A stretch of 42,998 bases of DNA from Prochlorococcus sp. AG-363-G03 (GTDB taxonomy: Bacteria; Cyanobacteriota; Cyanobacteriia; PCC-6307; Cyanobiaceae), in the NCBI GenBank assembly GCA_003280265.1, contig QCFJ01000001.1, positions 100,415-143,412 on the forward strand. Direction: 5' to 3'. A program made the position numbers and the translations under genes. The notes below the pieces were generated by a model, which did not search any database, was not told the DNA's origin, and was given only the letters and a program-made list of their open reading frames with translations. Shown piece after piece: positions 19,496-28,180 of this stretch. Within the stretch, counting starts at the first letter, position 1; the number at the start of each line of letters is the position of its first letter.

Positions 19496-20710
19496 GTGTC
19501 AGATCTTGTCATTATTGGTGGTGGTGCTTCTGGCTTTATGGGAGCAATTACAGCTATTAATAAGGGCCTTGGTTCTGTTGTTGTACTAGAAGGAACATCA
19601 AAAGTTCTTGAGAAAGTTAGAATTAGTGGTGGCGGTAGATGTAATTTAACGAACTCATGTTGGGACATTTCTAATTTGGTAAAAAATTATCCTAGAGGAG
19701 AAAAACAACTAATAGGCTTGTTTAATAGATTTTCTACAGTCGAAGCATTTGATTGGTTTCAAGAAAAAGGACTTAGTCTTAAGATAGAGAAGGATGGACG
19801 TGTATTTCCTCGTTCTGATTCTTCTGAAGACGTAATAAAATGTTTAACAGCTGTTGCAAAAAAATCTGGTGTAAAGATATTTACTAATTCTCATGTGAAG
19901 CAAATAAAAAAAAAACAAAATGGTTTTAACATATTAGTCAAAGGTAATAATTATTTTGAAGCTAAAAATATTTTAATTTGCACTGGTAGCCATCCCAGTG
20001 GGCGCAGACTGGCTATAAGCCTTGGTCACTCAATTGTTCAGCCTGTGCCATCTCTTTTTTCATTATCAACCTCTGAAAAATCATTAACTTCTTGTTCAGG
20101 CATAACTTTAAATGTTCATGCTGAACTTACCGTTAACAAAAAAAAGTATGCTGAAACAGGTTCTATCCTGATTACGCATAAAGGCTTTAGTGGCCCTGTC
20201 GTTTTACGCCTCTCTGCATTTAGTGCTAGAAATTTATATTCAAATAAATATAAGGGTGAACTAAGAATAAATTGGCTTTGTATGAGTGAAAATGAGGTTA
20301 GGAAAAAACTTGATTTGTATAAATTAGGAAATGGTAAGAAGGTGGTAATAAATAATAAACCCTTTCATAATTTGCCAAGATTTTTATGGCGAGCACTTCT
20401 CTTAACCTTAAAGATTGATAGTAAATTAAAATGGGCAGATTTATCTAAAAGCCAAATATATTCGATAGTAAAATGTTTAATAATGAAAAGTTATTTAATT
20501 AATAGTCGTGGTCCTTATGGAGAAGAATTCGTAACTGCTGGTGGAGTATCTCTTGATGAAATTAATTTTAAAACCATGGAAAGTAAGATTTGCGAGGGTT
20601 TATTTTTTGCAGGCGAGGTATTAAATATTGATGGTATTACGGGTGGTTTTAACTTCCAGCATTGCTGGACAAGTGCTTGGGTAGCAGGAAATGGAATTTC
20701 GGTTAAATGA
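19496..20710 (+). CDS. HI0933-like NAD(P)/FAD-dependent oxidoreductase (aminoacetone oxidase/BaiN-type)
   Basis: DLVIIGGGASGFMGAITAI, VRISGGGRCNLTNS and GEVLNIDGITGGFNFQHCWTSAWVAG motifs. Confidence 0.92.
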   Translation: MSDLVIIGGGASGFMGAITAINKGLGSVVVLEGTSKVLEKVRISGGGRCNLTNSCWDISNLVKNYPRGEKQLIGLFNRFSTVEAFDWFQEKGLSLKIEKDGRVFPRSDSSEDVIKCLTAVAKKSGVKIFTNSHVKQIKKKQNGFNILVKGNNYFEAKNILICTGSHPSGRRLAISLGHSIVQPVPSLFSLSTSEKSLTSCSGITLNVHAELTVNKKKYAETGSILITHKGFSGPVVLRLSAFSARNLYSNKYKGELRINWLCMSENEVRKKLDLYKLGNGKKVVINNKPFHNLPRFLWRALLLTLKIDSKLKWADLSKSQIYSIVKCLIMKSYLINSRGPYGEEFVTAGGVSLDEINFKTMESKICEGLFFAGEVLNIDGITGGFNFQHCWTSAWVAGNGISVK

Positions 20711-20742
20711 ATCAAATCGTGATTTGATTTTATGCGATATAT

Positions 20743-20826
20743 TTAGCTAAGTGAAGCAATCAAAGCTGGTATAGCAATTATAATGATTCCTATGGATGCT
20801 GTAGCCGCAAGAAGAGATGTGCTCAC
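20743..20826 (-). CDS. Possible 27-aa hydrophobic single-TM peptide
   Basis: GTG start; hand translation MSTSLLAATASIGIIIIAIPALIASLS. Confidence 0.35.
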   Translation of the reverse strand: MSTSLLAATASIGIIIIAIPALIASLS

Positions 20827-21141
20827 GAGTACTTATAAATTTTTTATAATTTTAATACCCAACTCAGAATCTTGTTGTGAGTATTAATACGTTTTAAGGT
20901 AATAATATACTCTACAGTTGGGTGACTTCAACTCTTAATAGAACAATTCCTTGATGAAAACTTCTTTAAAATTTAAATCCTAAATTAACCTGTACATTCG
21001 TTCTCAAATTATTAGGGATTTGATCAGAAATAAACCAGTCACTTGATAAGTATTAATACTCATCACCCTCTTTTAGGCTTCTTCTTTCCACGCTTTGCAT
21101 GTGTCTGCAATTAAAGTTCGATCTAGTGAATTCAGGTTAAA

Positions 21142-21699
21142 TTGCTTAGTTCCATCATCTATAAAACTATATTTAAGGATTTAGCAATCCTTGTTTTGAG
21201 AGTTTTTACTGGTGCGTTGCTCATCCACCATGGATTTGAAAAATTAAATGACATACATAATTTTGCTGATGCTTTTGTGCGTCCTCTTCATTTGCCTTTC
21301 CCCGTTACTCTCTCTTACGTGGCTGCAGCATCCGAGATAGTTGGAAGTTGGTCATTGATAATCGGCCTTGGTACAAGACTAGGGGCTTCTGCAATTTTAG
21401 GTACAATGAGTGTGGCCATCTATCATGCTTTGGTTACCTCAGGTTTTAACATTTATTTGTTAGAACTACTTGCTCTGTATTTCTCTTCCGTTGTTTCAAT
21501 AATTTGTTTAGGACCAGGAAAATTCTCAGCTGATTATTTGATTAATGAAGTATTTATCAACAAAACAAACAATATTGGAATCACGTCTAATAAGATTTCA
21601 ATTCAGAATAACGAGTCTAATAACACTAAAAATATTAGAAAAGAATCAAATCAAGACAAATTTTTTGAGTTTCCTTTCTCTAGTTTTTTGTCATCTTAA
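21142..21699 (+). CDS. DoxX family membrane protein
   Basis: VLRVFTGALLIHHGFEKLND and SEIVGSWSLIIGLGTRLGASAI are DoxX-type; four hydrophobic segments; TTG start. Confidence 0.85.
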   Translation: MLSSIIYKTIFKDLAILVLRVFTGALLIHHGFEKLNDIHNFADAFVRPLHLPFPVTLSYVAAASEIVGSWSLIIGLGTRLGASAILGTMSVAIYHALVTSGFNIYLLELLALYFSSVVSIICLGPGKFSADYLINEVFINKTNNIGITSNKISIQNNESNNTKNIRKESNQDKFFEFPFSSFLSS

Positions 21700-21707
21700 G
21701 TACATAT

Positions 21708-22007
21708 TTATTGTTTTAAAGTAGTTTCTCTCTTTTTCATTGACAAGTAAAACCACATCCAAGTAGGTAAAGTAATAAAAAATCCAATTAAAAATATATA
21801 ACTTTTTGTAGTTTCCCATGAAGCTTCGTAACAACTTTCTTTGATTTCTTTAGTACTTTTAACTTTTGAGCTCAAGGTTCTACAAATATTAAGACCATGA
21901 ATGCTCAGAGTTCCATAAGTTATGGCAGTGGGTACAATAGATAAGAATATTGCAATTATTAGATTGCCTATTCTCAGATTGAGTTCTTTTCTTTTGTTGT
22001 AATCCAT
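21708..22007 (-). CDS. Hypothetical membrane protein, two TM segments
   Basis: ORF track 21708..22025; MDYNKRKELNLRIGNL start preferred at 22007. TM segments LIIAIFLSIVPTAITYGTL and YIFLIGFFITLPTWMWFYL. Confidence 0.6.
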   Translation of the reverse strand: MDYNKRKELNLRIGNLIIAIFLSIVPTAITYGTLSIHGLNICRTLSSKVKSTKEIKESCYEASWETTKSYIFLIGFFITLPTWMWFYLSMKKRETTLKQ

Positions 22008-22287
22008 ATATATATTCTTAACCATCTATTACGTATAGCCCAGTTTAGTTTTTATTTTTTTACAAAATAGGAATTACGATTTCTTATGAGTGTTTTGAAT
22101 TAATAGGGCTCGCATATAGAAAAGTTGATTCTGGTAAATTTTTCATAATCAATATTTTATAAATAATTAAGTGTGTTTGAAAATTTTTGATTTAATCCAA
22201 CTTTATAAACTTTGTAAAAATCCAGATGCTTATCATACTTATCTTAAGCTAAAATCAAAATATTGAAGCAATTTAATCTATTTTATA

Positions 22288-22491
22288 ATGTCTACTAGTA
22301 AGAGAGAGGAAGTTAGTTCTCATTTGCGTTATATCAGGCAGGAACTTCGAGACTTGGATCAAATGCTTGGTCAATACGGTTTGTTGCCTGAGTTGTCAGA
22401 GCTTAAAGAGGTATATAATTCCTTAGATGCTTTACATCAATTGCTTTCAGGTAAAGTTAAAAAGAAACCCAAACCTGAATTTGATGATTAA
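22288..22491 (+). CDS. Small helical protein, paralogue of 19093-19308
   Basis: MSTSKREEVSSHLRYIRQELRDLDQMLGQYGLLPELSELKEVYNSLDALHQLLSGKVKKKPKPEFDD. Confidence 0.7.
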   Translation: MSTSKREEVSSHLRYIRQELRDLDQMLGQYGLLPELSELKEVYNSLDALHQLLSGKVKKKPKPEFDD

Positions 22492-22871
22492 TAAAATTAA
22501 CTAGTTAACAATTGGTATTTAATTATTTCTTATAAGATTAATTGATTAATTTTAAATTTTATATAATTAATATTATATATTTGGGCTTGCAAAAATGAAC
22601 TACTAATAGTATACAAACAAGCTAATTAATCAAGCTAATGACTAAAGAAATTTGAAAAATTAGTATAAGGATGGAAAGATTTAAAACTATATCAAATCAG
22701 ATTGATTGACGAGGGCCCTAAAAGTCAATTTCACGTATGGCTTTTGAACTAAATGTGGTGTGAATGGATGGATTTGAAGAAAAGAAATGTATCTAAAACT
22801 TCAGCAAAAGAAATTTCTTTATGAACTTATCCTTGGGAAGCATAACAATCGTTTCTATCTTTTTTTTAGGC

Positions 22872-23942
22872 TTAGTTAGAAGAATAATTTCTTTCTAAAA
22901 TGTCATTAACAATAACTTCTTTCACAAATACTTGGATTACAACAGCCATTGGAATTGCTAATAATAAGCCTATTGGTCCAAAAAGGATAGTAAATATAAA
23001 TTGCGCTGTAATTGTTAATCCCGGAAGTAACTTAACTTGTTTGTGCATTATTGAAGGTGTTATTACATAGCTTTCAATATTTTGAATTACGATGTATAGG
23101 CCTAAAACAGCAAGTGATTTCCATGGGGTATCTAGTAAAGCAACAGAAAGAGGGAAAATGGTACTAATTGTTGGCCCTACATTTGGGATAACATTTAAAA
23201 TACCTGCGATTAAAGCATTAGCAATTACTAATTTTATTCCCAATAAATATAGTCCAATAGAAGCAAGTATCGCTACACAGATTGAGCTAAGAACAACACC
23301 AGCCATCCAACTACTTAAGGCATTACCACATGTCGATAAAATTGTTCTTGCTCGCCTTCTGTAAAATGAAGGAACTAACAATATAGCAACTTCTCTATAT
23401 GAATTTGGCTGTAAAGCTATCATTAATCCAACAGAGACTATGAATAATAGTTGAATAATTCCTATGCCAACATTACTTACTAAATTTATTAACTTTGTAA
23501 TGCTATCTGTTACACCACTGGCAAGGGTTGCACTGTCTGGGATAATACTAAGCTGATTCGATAATAATTTCCTATCAGTTAGGTTTGGGATACTATCTTT
23601 ATATATGATTTCTGCAAAATTAAAAAATGAATTTATTATAAGGTCCCATAGCTTGCTTGCTGCTGATGGTATCTGATTTATTAGCTCCTGAAATTCACTG
23701 GTGAACTGAGGTATTATTAAAACTATTAAAACACATGATATTATTATTATAGATATTATTGTTATTCCTAATGAAATCCATCTTGGGATATGTAAAAATT
23801 CACGAATTTTGCCAGTAATAGTGCATAGCGCCATTGCAATAACTATCGAGGCAAAAAATAGTATAATTATTTCTTTTAAGCTCCATAAAATTAATAAAGA
23901 AATGATTAAAGATGTAAAAGATAGTAAGTTGGTGAGTTTCAA
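22872..23942 (-). CDS. AI-2E family transporter (PerM-like permease)
   Basis: Multi-TM protein with IAGILNVIPNVGPTISTIFPLSVALLD and GPIGLLLAIPMAVVIQVFVKEV motifs. Confidence 0.9.
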   Translation of the reverse strand: MKLTNLLSFTSLIISLLILWSLKEIIILFFASIVIAMALCTITGKIREFLHIPRWISLGITIISIIIISCVLIVLIIPQFTSEFQELINQIPSAASKLWDLIINSFFNFAEIIYKDSIPNLTDRKLLSNQLSIIPDSATLASGVTDSITKLINLVSNVGIGIIQLLFIVSVGLMIALQPNSYREVAILLVPSFYRRRARTILSTCGNALSSWMAGVVLSSICVAILASIGLYLLGIKLVIANALIAGILNVIPNVGPTISTIFPLSVALLDTPWKSLAVLGLYIVIQNIESYVITPSIMHKQVKLLPGLTITAQFIFTILFGPIGLLLAIPMAVVIQVFVKEVIVNDILERNYSSN

Positions 23943-23951
23943 TTTTGGAGT

Positions 23952-24293
23952 TTAATTATTAGTCAATGAATTTGCATATCTTATAGAAAATCGCATGAAC
24001 CTTTCAAATTCTTTTTCTGAATTCCAGCTATATGTTGACGTTACTTCTTTAATATAATTTCCTGAAATATACAAATCAATTTTTTTTGTTAGAAGCTCAC
24101 CTTCTTTATCGATTAAATACATTTTTTTTATCGATTTGAAGTTTTTTAGTGTGATTGTTTTAGGGGTGAAAAATTTATACACCGCTTTACCTCTTTTGCC
24201 ATCCAAGTCTCTAAACATACGTATTTCAGGATGACCTTTTTCGCTTTCTCCTTTGACAAATTGAATTGAAACAGTCTCCTGGATTTCTTTCAT
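23952..24293 (-). CDS. psb28: Photosystem II reaction centre Psb28 protein
   Basis: IQFVKGESEKGHPEIRMFRDLDGKRGKAVYKF and TYSWNSEKEFERFMRFSIRYA are diagnostic for Psb28. Confidence 0.95.
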   Translation of the reverse strand: MKEIQETVSIQFVKGESEKGHPEIRMFRDLDGKRGKAVYKFFTPKTITLKNFKSIKKMYLIDKEGELLTKKIDLYISGNYIKEVTSTYSWNSEKEFERFMRFSIRYANSLTNN

Positions 24294-24335
24294 CTCTCCT
24301 TTAGATGCTATTGATACATATCCTCTTGTATGAAA

Positions 24336-25391
24336 CTATAGGGGATTGAGGTTCTTCTTTAAGATTTTAGTTAATGATGATTTTAGACTTAGGCCGCTAA
24401 GATCAATAGACTCTATATTTTTTGTTTTTTTAAGTTCGTATTCATAGCATTTATCGTAATAATCCAGCATGGCTTCACAGGCTTTTTGCCATTCTTTTCC
24501 CCTGATCGCAAGTATTGCTTCTTTTGTTCTTTGTGGTCCTAATCTTTTTTGTATTCTCTCTACAGCTTCTTCTAATTCATTTTGAGTGTTTTGACTATAA
24601 AGATTGACTAAATTTTCTATACGCTCATTCTTAGTTTTTATTATTTCAAGAATTGGCGCTTTCTTCATTTTTAAATACAACATATTTGGTATGCGACATT
24701 TCCCTAAATTAGAACTTTCAGCCTCTATCCAAATCTCAATAGCTTTGTTGTTTTTGTGAAATTCATCAAGAGACTCTGCGAGGATGTTTTCAAATTGTTG
24801 AGTTGTAGGTTGCTTCTTCATGCCTAATGAACCAAAACTACTTCCTCTATGATTGGCAATTCCTTCTAAGTCAATGACATATATATCTTCTTTATTGATG
24901 TAATTGAGTAAATCTGTTTTTCTTGTGCCTGTTTTACCTCCTATTAGTCTTATGGGTAAATCATCCTCAAACTGATTTAAAACCCATTTCCTATAACTTT
25001 TATATCCACCTTCTAATAAATAGGTCTTAATTCCAATTGTTCTTGCAAGCCATGCAAAAGCACCAGATCTCATCCCACCTCTCCAGCAATAAATTCTTAA
25101 TGATTTATCCCCCCCCTTCTTTTCTGTAATTGTTTTTTTCATTGCGTCCAGTAGTTTTGAAGTACTTGGGAGTGTCACTTTTAAACCATTAAGGACTGCT
25201 TTTAAGCGACTCTCTCTTTTATAGCTTTTCCCTATCTTTTCTCTTTCCAAATCAGAAAACAAAGGAATATTGATAGCGCCTGGCCAATGACCTTGAAAAA
25301 ATTCGCTAGGACTTCTTACATCAACTATTGGGCTGGTTAAATTCCGAAAATCCGTTACGGGATAACCTGAATTGGTAGGTTTCTCTGACAT
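24336..25391 (-). CDS. mnmH: tRNA 2-selenouridine(34) synthase
   Basis: Rhodanese domain (VDVRSPSEFFQGHWPGAINIPLF, RIYCWRGGMRSGA) plus P-loop GGKTGTRKTDLL. Confidence 0.92.
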   Translation of the reverse strand: MSEKPTNSGYPVTDFRNLTSPIVDVRSPSEFFQGHWPGAINIPLFSDLEREKIGKSYKRESRLKAVLNGLKVTLPSTSKLLDAMKKTITEKKGGDKSLRIYCWRGGMRSGAFAWLARTIGIKTYLLEGGYKSYRKWVLNQFEDDLPIRLIGGKTGTRKTDLLNYINKEDIYVIDLEGIANHRGSSFGSLGMKKQPTTQQFENILAESLDEFHKNNKAIEIWIEAESSNLGKCRIPNMLYLKMKKAPILEIIKTKNERIENLVNLYSQNTQNELEEAVERIQKRLGPQRTKEAILAIRGKEWQKACEAMLDYYDKCYEYELKKTKNIESIDLSGLSLKSSLTKILKKNLNPL

Positions 25392-25430
25392 AGTATTAGT
25401 GCTTAGGTCATTTTAGGCCAGCAGTAGATT

Positions 25431-26147
25431 ATGACTGAAGAAAAATCACATCCAAATAAAGAAAGCATTGAGGAGTTCTTGGAGTCTTTCAGAATGGCTT
25501 CAGAAAGGAAGCAACTTGGCTTGTTGAGTGTTTTAGAAGAACGAGTTGAGGAGCTTCTTTCCCTAGGATCGTCTTTAATGTCTAGTTTTGATCCCTGTTC
25601 CTGTGACTGGGTTGCTGGTTTTATTTTGCAACTAATTCATAAAACTGATGGAGACTTTATAAAAAATACTCTTAATTGCGAGGACTTTTCTTGGTTCACA
25701 GCATCTTCAGAAGTTGGGTTTGATTATTCGCCTTTACAGCAATATTTATTAAATGAAAGTTTTGAGGATGCTGACCGTTTTACAAGCTCGAAACTTAGAG
25801 AGCTTGCAGGAGAAAAGGCCGTAAAAAGAGGATATGTTTATTTTTCTGAGGTTGAATTAATACCTACTATTGATTTATCAACTTTGAATAAATTGTGGAT
25901 TGTCTATTCTAGAGGCAAATTTGGTTTTACAGTTCAAGCAAAAATACTAGATTCCTTAGGGGGAAGATATGACAAACTTTGGCCTCGAATAGGATGGAAA
26001 AAAGATGGAGTTTGGACTAGATATCCCAAAGCATTTAATTGGTCCATTGAAGCACCAAACGGTCATATGCCATTAGTTAACCAGCTTAGAGGAGTTCGAT
26101 TGATGGATGCCTTGCTAAATCATCAAGCATTAAAAGATAAAACCTAA
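25431..26147 (+). CDS. gun4: GUN4-domain protein
   Basis: C-terminal GUN4 core: PTIDLSTLNKLWIVYSRGKFGFTVQ...WPRIGWKKDGVWTRYPKAFNWSIEAPNGHMP. Confidence 0.92.
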   Translation: MTEEKSHPNKESIEEFLESFRMASERKQLGLLSVLEERVEELLSLGSSLMSSFDPCSCDWVAGFILQLIHKTDGDFIKNTLNCEDFSWFTASSEVGFDYSPLQQYLLNESFEDADRFTSSKLRELAGEKAVKRGYVYFSEVELIPTIDLSTLNKLWIVYSRGKFGFTVQAKILDSLGGRYDKLWPRIGWKKDGVWTRYPKAFNWSIEAPNGHMPLVNQLRGVRLMDALLNHQALKDKT

Positions 26148-26277
26148 CCATTTAATTATGAATGTTTAATTTTTCATCACTGAATAGTATTTATGACCTA
26201 AATTTAATTTATGAATTTTATTTATATACTAATTCTTTGCTCAGAAAATTAATTTACTAAGGATGTTTTAATTAATT

Positions 26278-26670
26278 GTGGAGCCTTCTAATAACTGGGC
26301 TGTGTTTATTCAGCCCTCTACTTTAAAACTAGCATCATTTGTTGAAACTCTTTTAGAGCCTATAATATGCAAAGAAACTGCACAAAAAGTTGAATTGGGT
26401 TTGCATGAGGCTCTTGTTAACGCTGTTGTTCACGGAAACTTATCTAATCCTAATAAAGTCGTTCGAGTTAGAAGAATTATTACTCCCAAATGGTTTGTAT
26501 GGCAAATTCAAGATGAAGGAATTGGCATAGTTAAAAACAAAAGGCTAAGTTCTTTACCTAAAGAAATTGATGCAAATAGTGGAAGAGGAATATATTTAAT
26601 TCATAAATGTTTTGATGATGTTAGATGGAGTAACAAAGGAAATAGATTGCAACTATCATTAAAAAAGTAA
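26278..26670 (+). CDS. ATP-binding anti-sigma-factor-like protein (HATPase_c_2, RsbW-type)
   Basis: VELGLHEALVNAVVHGN (N box), DEGIG (G1) and SGRGIYLIHKCFDDV (G2). Confidence 0.85.
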   Translation: MEPSNNWAVFIQPSTLKLASFVETLLEPIICKETAQKVELGLHEALVNAVVHGNLSNPNKVVRVRRIITPKWFVWQIQDEGIGIVKNKRLSSLPKEIDANSGRGIYLIHKCFDDVRWSNKGNRLQLSLKK

Positions 26671-26674
26671 TGCT

Positions 26675-26932
26675 TTAGTGGCTTTTACATCCTGTATCTT
26701 TTACCTCTTCTTTTATCCATAAGATTGCTTGATTGAGTAGGTTTTCTATTTCTATTTCGTCTCCATCATTAATTAATTGTGATATTGCAGAAATAATTAA
26801 CTCAGCACTTCTCCTCCTTTTGTTTCCCCTGAGTTCATGCCAATTATAATTATCGATACTAATTTCCCTATGAAGATCTTTAGCTAAAGATTTGGCTTTC
26901 TCTGACCAGATGCATTTATTTTTTTTGACCAT
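26675..26932 (-). CDS. Conserved cyanobacterial small protein
   Basis: 85 aa, ATG start: KAKSLAKDLHREISIDNYNWHELRGNKRRRSAELIISAISQLINDGD. Confidence 0.65.
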   Translation of the reverse strand: MVKKNKCIWSEKAKSLAKDLHREISIDNYNWHELRGNKRRRSAELIISAISQLINDGDEIEIENLLNQAILWIKEEVKDTGCKSH

Positions 26933-26978
26933 AATAATAAGTTGGTTTTAAGGTGTTTTTAGATACTTTTTTATAAAA

Positions 26979-28040
26979 TTAAATTGGTTTATTCGCTTTC
27001 CATACTTTAGTCATGAAATGTGATTCAGAAGTTATTGATGAAAACCCACTTTCATTTAATCTTAAATTTATATCGTCAATTATGTAGTCCCTGTAATAAG
27101 GTTCATGAAATATTTTATGAAAGTTTTCCATAATTGAAGTGAATTTTGGAGAATCCTCTATCTGTATGGAGTCAGCAAGAACAAGAGTTCCTCCTGGCTC
27201 TAACAACCTAAAGCATTCATCCAAAACATTCTGTCGTGCATCTCTAGGAAGCTCATGAAAAAGAAAAACACAAGTCAATGCTTGAAAACTGTTTGATGAG
27301 TAAGGCATATTTTCTGCATTTCCTTTTGTAAGTTGGACGAGATCACCACTTCTCGAACTTAGATATTTACTAGCCTGTTTTAGGTATGAACCTGATAAGT
27401 CCAGACCGTACAGTTCTACTTCAGGTAAAGCACTTTGTATTTGCTGGAGAGTTCTTCCTGTCCCAGTCGCAATATCTAAAACTTTTATTTTTTTTGAGCT
27501 TTCAGATAAATATTTTTTTAGACCACTTTTTAAAGGAGATAAAATTCTTCTTCGCATAGCATCGGCTGTTCCATTAAAAAGGATCTCAACTTGTAAGTCG
27601 TAAATTTCAGCGGAATGATCACTTAAATATCCATCTGTTTGATGATGAAAATTTTGTAAATAGTAACTTGGGTAATCTTCCTCTTTAACATTTTGCGGAA
27701 TTTCTCTCGTTTTATTCTTTTTACGTCTTTCCCAGGTTTTGGGCATATCAAGCCAAATTAAAGGATATTTTTTTGCCCATTCCAACCAAGGTGCTTCGAA
27801 AAGTTGAGATTCTGGATAAATGCCTGCCTCTGCTTCTTGCCAATCAACTTTTTCAAGTCTTTCCATTGATCTTCTAACTTCTTTTATTAACTCTTGATCG
27901 ATTGAAAAATTATCGGGGACAGCCTCTGGTGCAAAAACTTCCATTAATTTAGTACTCAACTCTTTATGAGCTAAGCCAGCCAGTGTTTTGCCTTGTTGAA
28001 GAGTGTGATAAGCAATTTTTTTAAGGCTTGGCGTTGCCAT
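26979..28040 (-). CDS. Class I SAM-dependent methyltransferase
   Basis: KVLDIATGTGRTLQQIQSALPEVELYGLDLSGSYLKQA, FLFHELPRDARQNVLDECFRLLEPGGTLVLAD. Confidence 0.88.
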   Translation of the reverse strand: MATPSLKKIAYHTLQQGKTLAGLAHKELSTKLMEVFAPEAVPDNFSIDQELIKEVRRSMERLEKVDWQEAEAGIYPESQLFEAPWLEWAKKYPLIWLDMPKTWERRKKNKTREIPQNVKEEDYPSYYLQNFHHQTDGYLSDHSAEIYDLQVEILFNGTADAMRRRILSPLKSGLKKYLSESSKKIKVLDIATGTGRTLQQIQSALPEVELYGLDLSGSYLKQASKYLSSRSGDLVQLTKGNAENMPYSSNSFQALTCVFLFHELPRDARQNVLDECFRLLEPGGTLVLADSIQIEDSPKFTSIMENFHKIFHEPYYRDYIIDDINLRLNESGFSSITSESHFMTKVWKANKPI

Positions 28041-28103
28041 AAACTGTTGATTGATTTTTTTTATTATCTAACAGATTCGATTGATTAGTGACCAGTTAAC
28101 TAA

Positions 28104-28150
28104 AAAAAATTAAGGACAATGCAAAATTATTGCTTTGTCCCTAATTTTTT
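28104..28150 (-). terminator. Strong hairpin terminator downstream of glnA (possibly bidirectional)
   Basis: Arms AAAAAATTAAGGACAA (28104-28119) and TTGTCCCTAATTTTTT (28135-28150) pair over 16 positions with one A/C mismatch. Inner GCAA/TTGC pairs again. A/T tracts lie on both outer sides. Confidence 0.75.
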
Positions 28151-28180
28151 TAGCTCTAATTTTAGACTGAAGAGTTTGTT

